Source: Glandiceps talaboti (Eukaryota > Hemichordata > Enteropneusta > Spengelidae). Taken from it: a DNA stretch of 64,000 nt. The translations under genes were made by a program, and so were the position numbers. Within the stretch, counting starts at the first letter, position 1, and the number at the start of each line of letters is the position of its first letter. Shown one piece after another: positions 1-11,927 of this stretch. The stretch lies in contig NC_135550.1 in NCBI RefSeq assembly GCF_964340395.1, forward strand, positions 23,478,176-23,542,175, in the 5' to 3' direction. The notes below the pieces were generated by a model, which worked only from the letters and a program-made list of their open reading frames with translations, did no database searches and was not told the origin of the DNA.

Positions 1-338
1 CTAAGGGTTCATTTGGCAATCTGAATTGTATCTATGTAACAATAGCTGCATTGTCATTGTACATAAAAACATTTTTGTTTTCGCATCAACTGTGGATAGG
101 TGAACAATTGTTTCCAAGTCTCCACTGATAAACAACACACTACTAAAACCACTATTGATGAACAATGACACAATGCAGCCATTGTTACAATGTACAATTC
201 AGAATGCCAAATGAAGTCTAAATTAGACTTATCATAGTTGTTTATCTTATGAGTGTAGGTACCATATTACCATGCTTTCTTTTTTTTGTTTCCAAAGTTC
301 TTAAATCAAACTTGGAAGTGTTCAGTTGTAGTTAGTCC

Positions 339-660
339 ACAGACTTGACTATCTGTCACGACATTGTGGCTTGACAGACTTGGCTAGATGTCACGACATT
401 CTGGCTTGATAGACTTGGCTATCTGTCACAACATTCTGGCTTTGACAGACTTGGCTAGATGTCACAACATTCTGGCTTGACAGACATGGCTATCTGTCAC
501 AACATCGTGGCTTGACAGACATGGCTATCTGTCACAACATCGTGGCTTGACAGACTTGGCTATCTGTCACAACACCGTGGCTTGACAGACTTGGTTATCT
601 GTCATGACATTCTGGCTTGACAGACTTGGCTATCTGACATGACATATGTAATGCTGGCTT
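339..660. repeat. tandem repeat, ~35-bp unit, about 9 copies
   Basis: The unit is approximately GGCTTGACAGACTTGGCTAT followed by CTGTCACAACATT, repeated with small substitutions (TCTGTC/TAGATGTC alternation). A related single fragment lies at about 6198-6245 inside a RAD51B intron. No coding potential is seen. Confidence 0.85.
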
Positions 661-904
661 GACACCGACATTTCTTGTAAATGACATACTCAAGCCAGAT
701 AGCTTACTGTTCTATCAATCATATCAGTTAAACACAACTGACTGCTGCACGTTATTTCATATTTAACAGTCACTGCTTTATTGTCATGCTCATTGTCAAT
801 AAAATATTATGATTGTAGGAAATCCGGCATAAAATGTTGTCTTAGGAATAGCGATGAAGTCAGCCAAGAATGTATCAAGTGACACTAGCAGTATATTAAT
901 GACT

Positions 905-1500
905 CATATGGTTGTCATATCTAGAATTAATTATATTTCATTGTTTTTTCATTTCATCGGTGACGCTAATTCATGACTGTCTGCCAAGGAATTTATTCTT
1001 GATATGGTTGTCATATCTACAATTAATTATATTTCATTGTTTTTTCATTTCATCGGTGACGCTAATTCATGACTGTCTGCAAAGAAATTTATTTCTTCTT
1101 GATATGGTTGTCATATCTACAATTAATTATATTTCATTGTTTTTTCATTTCATCGGTGACGCTAATTCATGACTGTCTGCCAAGAAATATATTTCTTCTT
1201 GATATGGTTGTCATATCTATAATTACTAATATTTCATTGTTTTTTCATTTCAACGGTGACGCTAATTCATGACTGTCTGCCAAGGAATTTATTTATTTCT
1301 TCTTGATATGATTGTCATATCTATAATTAATAATATTTCATTGTTTTTTCATTTCATCGGTGACGCTAATTCATGAATATCTGAGAATTCATTTCTTTTT
1401 ATGACATGGTTGTCATATCTATAATTACTAATATTTCAATTGTTTTTTCATTTCATTGTAACGCTAATTCAAAACTGTCTGTCAAGGAATTCATTACTTG
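905..1500. repeat. tandem repeat, ~100-bp unit, about 6 copies
   Basis: Six successive copies begin at about 907, 1003, 1102, 1202, 1307 and 1406. Each contains ATGGTTGTCATATCT, TTTCATTGTTTTTTCATTTC and GGTGACGCTAATTCATGA. Later copies are more diverged. Short open frames across the array are by-products of the repeat. Confidence 0.9.
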
Positions 1501-2104
1501 TTGTAATAATATTTTCATGTTGGGTGAGGCTGTTTGGCGAGTTTAGCTGCAGTGAAAATTGACAGAAAATTGAACTATGCCACAAAAATCAATAGGTTTT
1601 GCTGTTGTCAAAATGTCACTCGGGTGACAGTTTGTAATGAATTATCTACTGCGTTTTCAACACACCACTATTGTATGTCTTAATCAAATATTTTTCATTA
1701 TTTCCAAATTTTTCCCTATCCCTGATAATTTTCAATATTATGTTTTGACAGCTGTGAAAGAGGGTTTTTTTTTCAGAGCAACACACAAAGCTACATTTTA
1801 AGGGCTTTCAAACCTGACCTAAATTCTCCCTCCTCGTAACAACGGTCGCATAACAAACTTCCTCAATCTTAGGGTGTTCTCTCGATAGGCATGTTGAATC
1901 TACCCAACAAGCCTCTCAGTGTATACATTTCATAGCCTTGAAGAAGTTCACTTCATTGCTGTCTTTCTACTCAACATAATCCATACCATCAAAGAGAAGT
2001 GAATTTATGGTACAATAAAACACTGCTAAATAATGAGTAAACCTTGTCCAAACAGTAACCAGCCACTACAGTTCCCAGACTACAGAACACATGGATATGT
2101 GTAC

Positions 2105-2345
2105 TGTACATGTGGGGGGTTGTCAGTGGCTGAGCTAAGGAGCTGAGCTCGTATGCCTCTTACTCCTGCAGTCTGGGTTCGAGCACGCTCAGGGATGGGT
2201 TTGATTAAAATATAACCAGTTCTGTATGTAAAATGGGTTTTGCTCAGTTCGACCCTTCCAAACAACACAGGGTTTCCCCCAGGTACTCCAGTTTCCTCCA
2301 CTTCGACATTATGGCACTTGTGCACAAGTGACGACATAATTGAAT
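2105..2345 (+). mobile_element. tRNA-derived SINE-like element
   Basis: A polymerase III A-box-like TGGCTGAGCTAAGG lies at 2127-2140 and a B-box-like GGTTCGAGCAC at 2176-2186. A body follows that includes GGTTTCCCCCAGGTACTCC, a motif I recall from SINE families of marine invertebrates. The element sits between two diverged ~43-bp direct repeats (about 2048-2100 and 2396-2446, both with ACTACAGTTCCCAGACTAC). Confidence 0.65.
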
Positions 2346-3018
2346 TTCTTAATCTGATTTGAATGAATAAAGTTTATCATGGTAAGGGGTACTACAAACA
2401 GTAACAAACAACTACAGTTCCCAGACTACGGAACACAAGGATATGTTGTGATACGACTACAAACAGTTGCCATGTATCTACCACAGAACACACTTTTATC
2501 ATATGTGTATACAGATGTACATGTGCTATATGTTATTCACCTCTAACTCACTATCTCACTTCCTGTTTTCCAATTAATTTAATTCTTATAATGGTTTGCT
2601 TGAACTCTCTATAGAACATTAAAGGTTACCCAATGACATCATCTTTGGAGTCATTGTTATTTAGTTTTTATACTTGAAGGTAATCATTAATGTACGTCAT
2701 CAATGATTTGAACTCATTTCACCCATTTAGCTTACTGATTTATTTCTTCCCACTGAAGGCATTCAATGATTTGAATACACATACTATTATTTCTTTACTT
2801 GCAGGCAATTAATGGAGCATGTCATCAATATAAAACATGACATATACAATCGTACGCTAAGATATGGTTTTATGATTGTTGTATTTTCAGAAACTGTGCT
2901 AATTTATTATGATTTTTTGTTTTCATGACATATCATTTTGGTTTATTCAAATAAATATTATAAGCTACCCACCATATACCAGTACACACAAATGTGTATA
3001 TAAATACATAAAGACAGC

Positions 3019-3252
<234 letters not shown>

Positions 3253-3492
3253 AACTGGCAAAATTAAGCATTTGGTTTTGTTTTCCCCAATTTCTGTGAA
3301 AAGTTTCAAATAAAAAGTGAAATCTTGCATGATTACATAACACAGTGACACCAAAATCCGGACTGGATGACACTGCGACAGTTTAACTAATAAAGACTAT
3401 TCACAAGCAGTGAGTGCACAACTGAATTAGCATAACCACAAAAAATAAATGTACCGTAAATCATAATCATTAGTATAATCTATCAACGAGGA

Positions 3493-3516
3493 GGGGGGGG
3501 GGGGGGGGGGGGGGGG
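3493..3516. repeat. poly(G) tract, 24 bases
   Basis: An uninterrupted run of 24 G residues lies just downstream of the last visible RAD51B exon. It could form a quadruplex and is a likely site of sequencing error. Confidence 0.95.
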
Positions 3517-3714
3517 TTGCAAAGTCATGAAGTCAGGATTTTTCAAACACTTTATTATGAAATCATGTGAGATCTGCAGTCACACAAGATTCACTTGCTA
3601 ATTCATATCTAAAAACTTGCAGCTATACCTCAAATTTGATAAACATCATATTTCAAAACCCCAACTATGCAATTCTAACGCAAACCTATCAAAGCATTGT
3701 ATTGTCTCACTTAC

Positions 3715-3898
3715 TGGTATATTGAAGGCCTGAGCATGGTTCTTCAGTAATGTGGCCTGTTTACTCAAAATATTGCTTCTATGTATAAAATTGCCTTCAA
3801 TACCACTATCAAATTCTTTCCTCACTAAAGAGGCAATTGAATCAATGATGATCAACTTGACATTTTGTAGGATAATTTCTTCTTCAAGGCTTTGTAAC
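3715..3898 (-). CDS. RAD51B: RAD51B exon 6, Walker B
   Basis: The exon is 184 nt. It encodes LQSLEEEIILQNVKLIIIDS, ASLVRKEFDSGIEGNF and a helical region ending HAQAFNIP. LIIID is the Walker B strand. It ends in frame 0 at GTAAGTGAG, so the protein must continue further to the left on the minus strand. Confidence 0.92.
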
Positions 3899-6800
3899 CT
3901 GGAAAACATAACAACGACATGTGAATCAAATACATACCCATTATACTCCACATGGAGCAAAAGAGAGAATATCAAATATCCACAAAAAATAACAACTGAA
4001 TACACAAAACACCTTAGTTACCTTCCTTTTTAATAACTAAAGATATACATCATGAAACATTTATTCCTAGGTTTCAACAAATTAAAAATATAACACTTAA
4101 AAATAAAACACTTACTTCTCTTAATCATACACCCTACGTGAGGGTGTATCACTCTACGATTTGATTTAATTCAAGAATAAATGAATTTAAGAAATAACAT
4201 ATTTCCATGTCACATAGGAAGTAAGCATTGTAGCATAGGTGCTAACTGCAATAATCGTAGCCTTTGCTGTAATTTTGAGGGGTTTTTCTGCTGTTTTTGT
4301 GCTTTTTGTCATTCCAATGTTTAACTGAAAATGTGAGCGAGATGTAAGCATACTACCCATTTCAAAATGCTGCATGCATTGCTATTTTTGCTGATTTTGA
4401 CGGGATTGGGGTACCTCTGTGAACACTTCTTGGGTCTTGAAGGCTCTGTAATTAATGTTGGAGTTAGGAAATGTCCGATTTTTTGGCAGGTATGGTGTAA
4501 TTTAGCAGAAAAATTCACCCAACTTTACGATTCAGATCTGAATCGCTTCTGTCTATTTGCATTTACGTTACAGGAATTGTAGCATTTGCTTCCAGTTAAA
4601 CATCGGAATGACAAAAAGCACTGAAACAGCAGAAAAAAACCCTCAAAATCACAGCAAATCCTACAATTATTTGCAGCTACATAGATGCTGGAGAGAGATC
4701 ACTCTCCAACATTTCAATATATTTATCAATCAGAGCCAAACATGCAGCCACCTGTGACAGCTGACTGCATTGAGAGACACAGATTTTTACTTTCATTGTG
4801 ATATCTATCATCCAGATATTCATGAAATCAGTCACTTTCTATCAGATGCTTACTGACTTAACACTAGATTATGCTGAGCATTTAATAGCCATAGGCAAAG
4901 AAGCTACCATGAGTATTTGTCTTTTTATGGTACGTGCTCCCAGGATAGTTTTATATCTTTTTGGGGTTGATTTCATGCTTATATGTGGTTTTTGTACAAA
5001 TTATAATCAAACAGCATTTGATGTCATAGAAATAATCATTACCACTGCTTTCATGACTTAGCATGTTTTGAAAAATAATTGGAAGTGACAGTCTGTATGA
5101 GGTCAGGAGGTGAACAGTTCTGTGTTGAGGCCTTTGTGAAGGGCGCCCTCACACTAACATGTTGAAATGGAAACGCAGCTTTGCATTAGACCATAGACAC
5201 TGGAGAGAGACTCTCTCCAGTGTCTGTGATTAGACTCACTCACAATCATCTGGAATCAGCTGGCTTCACTGAAAAGTCATTATTTATGTCAACTTTCACC
5301 AAATAGCTATAGCTATACTCAGTACTCCTCTATATTTTTGCAAGGTAAACACAGGTGACAAAAGAACCTTGTCACAACGAGTTGAAGACGAGTATAGAGA
5401 CAACCCTTACATTCTTACAGTCACCCTCCCCAGCCACAATCAAGCTACTAGTTGAGTCTTGTATCAAGTTTTTAAGAGGTGAGCATCCTCTTAACAGACA
5501 TCTTTATCCCATATCATATTTATAAAGAACTGCCCCACCTTGCCACCCATCTTAAATCAGACAGGAGGAAACAGCCACAACACTATAACCATGACAACCT
5601 GATGATCTATACACTATAGTCCAAAGAACTGATCATTGCTTGTCATTTCTGAATCATATTAAAAAGAGTACATAATGATATCAAATATAAAGGAGATAGG
5701 AATATGAAATGAAAATAATTCATCTCACTCTGGCTATAAACATCACTAATTATAAATTCTCCATTACATTCAACATGAAGTTCATTGATGAAGTGACTGG
5801 CAAATTCATATAATACTAATTCTTTACCTTGTAAGAAGACCTTCACAGGTAGTTTCAGAATGAATAGATACTTTGTGGGTTAAATCAGTCATCCTGTCAT
5901 CTGTGCTAAAATAATCTGGAAACCTACATTGAGCTACTTCAACCAATCTGTACAGTACAAACAAATCAATAGAAATAAAAACAACTGAATTCTAAATTGC
6001 ATTTAATTCATTGGAAAATTTGCCTTGAACTTTTCAAATATAATGTCATAGGCATCATTCAACATAAATGGTTACTGTTTATCGATAAATTTTCTTACTT
6101 GGTCAAATGGTTTATTTTAATGTCAGAACAAAATATCTGGGTAGTAAATTACAAGAACCATTCACAAAAGTTAGTCACCTTCACAGAGATGAACTTCCTT
6201 AGAGACTTGGCTATCTGACTCGGTGGACTCATCAGTGTCAAGCCAGAAAGCCAATTCTTTAGGCAAGGCATGAACAAGCCATACATTTACAAATCAGTAA
6301 TGGTGAGTTAACAGAGAAACAGAAGTAAGAAAAGTTTCATCAATGGATCTTTAATAGACAAAAATATTGGTACTGAAAGTCTAACTTGAGCATGCCTGGA
6401 CTATAAAGAGCCAACAAATCTGAATAAAGGATGAATGTTACCTTTCAGCTGAGAATGCTCCCTCTGTGTCAATGTAAATGACACCTCCATTCAGACCACC
6501 AAGACGTGAGGGCAGTGTTGCCAACACACTTAGTAAAATTGATGTCTGGGTTTTACCACAACCAGGAGGTCCTGCAATCTGAAATAAACATGTTCTCTTA
6601 CTTGTTGTCATAGTGAAAGTGTGAAAAAAATAAATAATACTCTTGTCAAGCTTGAAATCTGTTTATGAAGTGACCCTGAGGACCAAAGGTTTTAACTCTC
6701 TATATACATGGCCTTTTTTTCTCAGTGTTGCTTTATACATTTTGTAAAGTACATGTATATTACATCATCAACTTGTTTTGGCACTAGAACTACAAACTAC

Positions 6801-9396
6801 AACCATGTGAGGAACACTGACAGTACATGTATTATGTAGATAAAAGCATAGGTAGGAGATGAGTATTTATGATATACTATCATGGGAAGAACATAGCTTG
6901 AAGGAGATGACATGTTATAGGGATTAGCATATGGTTTGTTACTGTCAGATCCATGCTCAAGTAATTTGTACATTTCTCCAACATCTATTGTACAATGTAC
7001 ACAAGTTTTAATGATACAGGTAATGCACATGTATCTACACCTTTACCTCAAAGTAATTAATGCACTGCACAATTATTCAATTATTATCACTACCAAAGAG
7101 CAAAACGGTACAAATCTCCTTTTTATACTTGGTTCATCATCAAAGGGGAAAAGAATTGGTGGCGACTACGATCAAAATTGAATCACCGAAACATTATTGT
7201 GTTGCACCTCACCTCTGTAACACTTCCAGTAGGTATACCTCCATGGAGTACTTGATCCAATGCAGGAAAAGACATGGAAAGAAATGCACAGTTGTTATCA
7301 GCTTCTATCATATCAAAAGCCTGTGACAAATATACAAAGAGTGTGTTACAATTCTATTAGCCTTCACATGGAAAGAACACTTGCTAGGTCGACTATCCAG
7401 CCTCCTATGGAGGCTACAGGCCTACCAACTTATCTACAGAGAATGAGAGGCCGACTGCTACAAAGACTTTCATTCATTTTTCAATACATCAGTCCATGCA
7501 AAAGTATATGCTATTGAAAAATAGTATAGCAACACTGACACTTTTTCACAAAAAGGTTCATTTTGTTTTAAAAAATCATCAAGACAGCCTCTAAGATCTA
7601 TGAATGAACGTAGGCTGCATACGCTTTAAACATTTGCTTTGATAAAATTTAAGTGCAGCTTTCATTCAAAAACTATCTGTATCTGACTTTTAAATGTCAC
7701 GAATTCTTCAACACTGATACAAGACAGAAATGGCCAATATATCTTGAACACCTAGAGCTTCCTATCACTTTTGATCCTACACCTAGAGTCTTGTTATACT
7801 TTTAATACACCAGTACACTATTAACTACCCACTCACTTTGAAGTTTGACCATACTATTTTCAGTAAAACATGTGCCTGTATGACCAGCTAAGGTCAACAT
7901 TTTTAGTACTTACTGTGTGTGATTTGGGAGCACAGCTCCTACTGGCAGTAAGAGAGATCATTTTGACAGTGTTATAGCTCAGATTGGTCATCTTCAGTAA
8001 TTCCAATGATGTTTTAGTGATAATATCCTGTAAGAAACATAAAGAATCTAATCATGCTGTAGGTCCATATTGACAGACTTTAACATAGAAACACTCACTT
8101 TAATTACAACAGGACATATGTATCTGAAAATTTTCCCTTGCTTGCAAAAAACCAATAACTATATTTTGCTTCATAATATGAACTTTAAACTAACTAACTA
8201 CTTACACATTTTACATGACAAATGTGTCTACCATTTTGGGGTTTACTATCAATCTGATCACAATCCAATGTTGTGGTCGGCTATTACCTTCACTATTACC
8301 TTCATTTTTTTGCTTGAACTGTCCTTTGTATTACATGTTCCCATTTTGGTTTTGGTCTTTAACCCACATCTGACCAATTCTCATTACTGGTAAATTTCAA
8401 ATCTCTCGCAGATAAGTGTAACCAATCTACACCAGCCTTACAGTTATAATAACACTGTAGTACAACATTTATTCTATGGTCTCGTGTGATAAAGAGAATC
8501 AGTCAAATGTAGAGGATATGAAAAATGTAAACATAACAAATCATGATACAGGCAAACACAAAGGTAATAAGTCGAAGTGAACAACAAGCTGACCAATACA
8601 TCAGAATTTAATCAGATAATGTTTATTACATACAATCTCATAGAAAAGTTACAAGAAATATTTCCTTTGGTGCACAATAATTCTGAAGATATGATCAAGA
8701 GTTATGATTACAGCATTTTGTCTGTTTCTGTTTTTGGTTATTTTTTTTTATTCTACTGGAATTGCGCCCCATAATATTTTTTTTATACAAACATATTTAC
8801 AATTCTACAGACTTCCATTCAGGTTTGGGGCTACATGACAGAGTTCTGTTGCATGCTCACTATCATGTCTCTGTGGAACTGTCCAAGCTTTTCAAGTCAG
8901 TGCAGTCTATCCCAGTGAAATGCCATGACCAACAACAACATAGCAACTGTGAGGTTTGCTTGCTTTTTTACTTTCTTAATATGCTAGGATGGTGACAGGG
9001 GAAATGTTAACAGCGGGTAATATTGAGTAGACTGTAAAGACAAATCATATAGTTCAGCTCTAATCAATCCTCTCTATACTAGAGTGTTGGCTGATAGATT
9101 GTAGGGTGGCACAATATATTACGTACAAACTATTCACTGACCTGATAAAATAATTCAAGCTTGGACAAATCAACTTAGTAAAGAACATCAAGCTTTTGAT
9201 TTGCACAGATCAATAACCCTCATCAGGATGACAATTTCCTTTAAATTACAGCTGACTTCTAGTTATGATGAAACATTTTCACATTAATTAATTGTCTAAA
9301 CATATCACTTACCTTACAAGTTGTCACATTATGTTTTTCAAGTCGTTTGACAATGATGGAGTCTAGTCCCAGCCTTTTTACTTTCTTACTGGTCAT
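3715..9396 (-). CDS. RAD51B: DNA repair protein RAD51 homolog 2 (RAD51B), N-terminal six exons, 3' end missing
   Basis: RAD51B is a RecA/RAD51-family ATPase of the nuclear BCDX2 complex that helps load RAD51 during homologous recombination. I joined six exons by GT-AG sites and frame: 9313-9396, 7914-8027, 7213-7320, 6442-6578, 5828-5947 and 3715-3898 (747 nt, 249 codons). The start ATG is at 9394-9396 and opens MTSKKVKRLGL, closely matching the vertebrate N-terminus. Exon 4 begins IAGPPGCGKTQ, the Walker A P-loop at residues about 105-112. Exon 6 carries LEEEII and KLIIIDSIASLVRKEFD, the Walker B strand of the RAD51B type. The first two exons have the same codon numbers as the human protein (28 and 38, from memory). 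The last exon seen ends at FNIP, where about 100 residues (starting with the V(I/L)TNQ strand) should follow; I could not find them between 1 and 3714. The gene is transcribed away from the mucin gene. Confidence 0.93.
4225..4690. mobile_element. foldback (inverted-repeat) element in RAD51B intron 5
   Basis: Arms of about 100 bp at 4225-4327 and 4591-4690 are inverted copies. GTGCTTTTTGTCATTCC and GTTTAACTG on the left pair with CAGTTAAAC and GGAATGACAAAAAGCAC on the right. About 260 bp of unique sequence separates them. The structure is typical of a non-autonomous foldback DNA transposon; no transposase frame is present. Confidence 0.7.
5195..5225. repeat. perfect 31-nt palindrome
   Basis: AGACACTGGAGAGAG is followed by a single A and its exact reverse complement. 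A similar but imperfect GCTGGAGAGAG / CTCTCC hairpin is at about 4688-4710, next to the foldback element, so both may derive from the same repeat family. Confidence 0.75.
5828..5947 (-). CDS. RAD51B: RAD51B exon 5
   Basis: The exon is 120 nt, in the frame set by exon 4. It encodes RLVEVAQCRFPDYF and VSIHSETTCEGLLT. LVExAxxRFPxYF and the VxxHxExTCxxLL pattern are conserved in RAD51B orthologues. It ends in a split codon that joins exon 6. Confidence 0.88.
6442..6578 (-). CDS. RAD51B: RAD51B exon 4, Walker A
   Basis: The exon is 137 nt and encodes the ATP-binding P-loop GPPGCGKT, then SVLATLPSRLGGLNGG and VIYIDTEGAFSAER. These match the RAD51B-specific sequence around Walker A and the following strand. 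The exon ends with a split arginine codon (AG|A). Confidence 0.93.
7213..7320 (-). CDS. RAD51B: RAD51B exon 3, linker to ATPase core
   Basis: The exon is 108 nt, 36 codons, in frame 0 at both ends. It encodes FLSMSFPALDQVLHGGIP followed by TGSVTE. The motif LDxxLHGGIxxGSxTE is the strand that leads into the RecA-fold P-loop of RAD51 paralogues. Confidence 0.9.
7914..8027 (-). CDS. RAD51B: RAD51B exon 2, N-terminal helix-hairpin-helix region
   Basis: The exon is 114 nt, 38 codons, flanked by a TTTCTTACAG acceptor and a GTAAGT donor. It encodes DIITKTSLELLKMTNLSY followed by SRSCAP. The pattern SxLELxKxTxLSY is the N-terminal domain signature of RAD51B, and the exon has the same length as its vertebrate counterpart. 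Confidence 0.9.
9313..9396 (-). CDS. RAD51B: RAD51B exon 1 with start codon
   Basis: The exon is 84 nt and encodes 28 residues, MTSKKVKRLGLDSIIVKR through TTCK. It ends in frame 0 at a strong GTAAGTG donor. The start was chosen because it is the only ATG in this frame that reproduces the conserved family N-terminus. The basic SKKxKR stretch belongs to the N-terminal helical domain. Confidence 0.9.
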
Positions 9397-9560
9397 ACTT
9401 GTCTCTGAATAAACATACAGTGTATCTCTCACTTCTAAATCTCACATCATCCTATGGATCAGATACCGTGTACCTGCAATAAAGTAATGCCAACAATACT
9501 GATGTGTTCAATTTGATGGTGAAAGATAAAGTACATGCACAACTACTACTGGGGATCTTA

Positions 9561-9804
9561 TAGACTGTCAACAGTCGTTCGTGCCTTTTTTTGCTACGTT
9601 TTATCTAAAACTAAAGTTGTTGCCTCGCTCCGATCCAAAGCAATTGAATCGCGTACTGATAGCAAAGGCCATAGGCCCGAGCTACGGCCTCAGCCATCAG
9701 TACATGGTAACTTATAGTAGTATTGCTTCAGATCGGAGCGAGGCAATGACTTTACTTCTAGATAAAACGTAGCAAAAAAGGCATGAATGACTGTCGACAG
9801 TCTA
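9561..9804. mobile_element. Mutator-like MITE, 244 bp with 9-bp target site duplication
   Basis: The element has long terminal inverted repeats. The left end TAGACTGTCAACAGTC pairs with the right end GACTGTCGACAGTCTA, and complementarity continues through GCCTTTTTTGCTACGTTTTA and TTGCCTCGCTCCGATC for about 75-85 bp per arm. The flanks carry an identical 9-bp direct repeat, GGGATCTTA (9552-9560 and 9805-9813). Long inverted ends plus a 9-bp duplication are the hallmark of Mutator/MULE elements. It is non-autonomous, with no transposase. It lies just upstream of the RAD51B start. Confidence 0.88.
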
Positions 9805-10325
9805 GGGATCTTAGTCACCTTGTGGCATGTGATGATTTTACATTCAAATTACAGCACAATTAATGTCCCAACAAAATACTGAGTGCAATTCGAAGTGATT
9901 AAAATCATAATGGAATTGAAAACCTTGTGTGTATGATATGATGCAAAGCTGCTTCACAATTCTGATGTCACAAAAAATGTTGTCTGAATAATTTTATAAT
10001 TTGTTTTCCACTCAATTTAATACTTTATAACATGAACAATATCAGTGGAACACCACGAACATAACTGCAACCTCTTGAATTATTTCATGCTTTGACATAT
10101 CTGTTGGCTGATGCTGCACAATTTTACGATGTGAACAAATGGTAGCAAATTTAGGCAATACTCAAATCACAAAGTCCTTTGCCATGAAACCTATAGAAAG
10201 TGATAAAATGACTATTTAGTACCTTGCATATTGTATGTAGCATGTTGAATGAAATGGTACAAATTACAATGATTTCATAAAAAATGAGAGTAAAGTACAT
10301 CCTTCAGGTCCACAACCTCACAAAC

Positions 10326-10472
10326 ACTTCAGACCATTCTAGAAACTAGAAACTTCAGACCATTCTAGAAACTAGAAACTTCAGACCATTCTAGAAACTA
10401 GAAACTTCAGACCATTCTAGAAACTTCAGACCATTCTAGAAACTAGAAACTTCAGACCATTCTAATTTCTAG
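10326..10472. repeat. tandem repeat, 26-bp unit, ~6 copies
   Basis: The unit is ACTTCAGACCATTCTAGAAA plus CTAGAA, with one shortened copy (about 10410-10435) lacking CTAGAA. It is followed at 10510-10541 by a TTTTA pentanucleotide run. Confidence 0.88.
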
Positions 10473-11476
10473 AAGCTACAAACGAGTATTAGTACTAAGT
10501 GCATAAACTTTATTTTATTTTATTTTATTTTATTTTATTTTCTAAGTAGAAAATTCATTTTTTTACCTTACTTATAGCATGGAGGTATGGAGCACCACAC
10601 TTTTACCTCCATGTTTAAGCATCCATCCATCTGTTGGATGAAATCTTTGCATACTGATCAAACAGTTTAACACAGTTGGTGCACCCGAGTTCTGGACACC
10701 CAAGACGAGACTGGCACCTGAGTCCCTTGGGAGATTTGTTTTTTGTCTCATACCTCATCTTTTGAATTTGTTATTCATTACAAATTTTTGGAAAGAAAAT
10801 GTGGTTAACTTTTTTTCATTTCTCCCAGTTACTAGTAGCCTCCCAAGGGTCCCTAGAAACTTAGAAAAAAATCTAAAAGTTGACTACACCATAGACCCTC
10901 CACGGGTCTATGACTGCACTTTCCTTCCTGAAATAAATAACAAACTCAATCTCCCAAGAGGGCCAATGGACTATCTAGCCCAAGATTTGATGCGCACAAA
11001 TAATTGTATACGCGATTCTGTTATTATTAGGTCATCCATCAACTTTCATTTCCGACCAAAATACTCATTCCTAAAACTTATTTTACTTTCCTTTTCTCGT
11101 ATTCTGGATCATGATCATCATGTGGAATGTGCGAAGGTGTATCGGTTACATGACCTTTTACCTCTCACAACGACAAGCGAACTGTATTGCTTCTCCCTGC
11201 AGTTCACAAACGAAATATATTTACCTGAATGATGCAGTACTTCACGGGATATCAAGTAAAGAAGTTCAGTATATGTTGTATAATGTTAAGTAAGAATGAC
11301 TCGAGGTATGACTATGAGCGTACTACAGCATATGCATATGCACTGCACTGGAGATACGAACTCATGACTGGCGCTGGAATGGCCCGAGCTTTGCTGTCGT
11401 TATTGCGCCCTCTACGATATTATTTGATTTACCTTTCTTTTGTAATTATTTTTCGTTCCCAACATGTCAAATACTA

Positions 11477-11592
11477 GTCTAGAATTCTAAACTGGTACAG
11501 TATTACGTATTAAAAACTTCATTATTAATACCATTAGTAATTAGTAATTAAGCTTTTAATACATAACACTGTACCAGTTTAGAATTCTAGAC
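11477..11592. mobile_element. palindromic MITE, 116 bp
   Basis: Arms of about 39 bp are near-perfect inverted copies: GTCTAGAATTCTAAACTGG at the left end and CCAGTTTAGAATTCTAGAC at the right. The copy CAAATACTAGT occurs on both sides (11468-11478 and 11597-11607), consistent with a target duplication or remobilised flank. No coding capacity is present. Confidence 0.75.
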
Positions 11593-11840
11593 GAGCCAAA
11601 TACTAGTGAGTCTTCTTCGTCTTCAATTTGCGCTAACACTAGAGAGTGCGCCCTCTGTGCACAGAATGGGTGGCTCCTGGGATGGCTATGTCGCATCGTG
11701 ATTCTCTGGTGATTCGTATGTCGCATATGAGGCTCATGAAACTGCGAAAAGAAAAACGGAAAGTTTTCCTTGTTTTCAATTCGAATACAGAAAACGAATA
11801 GACGGTATATACAATTGCAGTGTGTACATGTGTGTCTATC

Positions 11841-11842
<2 letters not shown>

Positions 11843-11889
<47 letters not shown>

Positions 11890-11893
11890 GTGT
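11843..11893. repeat. (TG)n microsatellite
   Basis: TG dinucleotides run for about 50 bp with one C interruption near the 3' end. Confidence 0.95.
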
Positions 11894-11927
11894 CAGCATC
11901 TCTCAAGAACCAATGGTTGAGAAATAA

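Noticed and set aside
2100-2340. A functional tRNA gene
   Set aside because: A- and B-box-like motifs exist, but no complete cloverleaf with anticodon arm is evident; a SINE head explains it better.
10762-11232. 156-residue open frame
   Set aside because: No recognisable domain, and it crosses low-information AT-rich DNA between transposon-like repeats.
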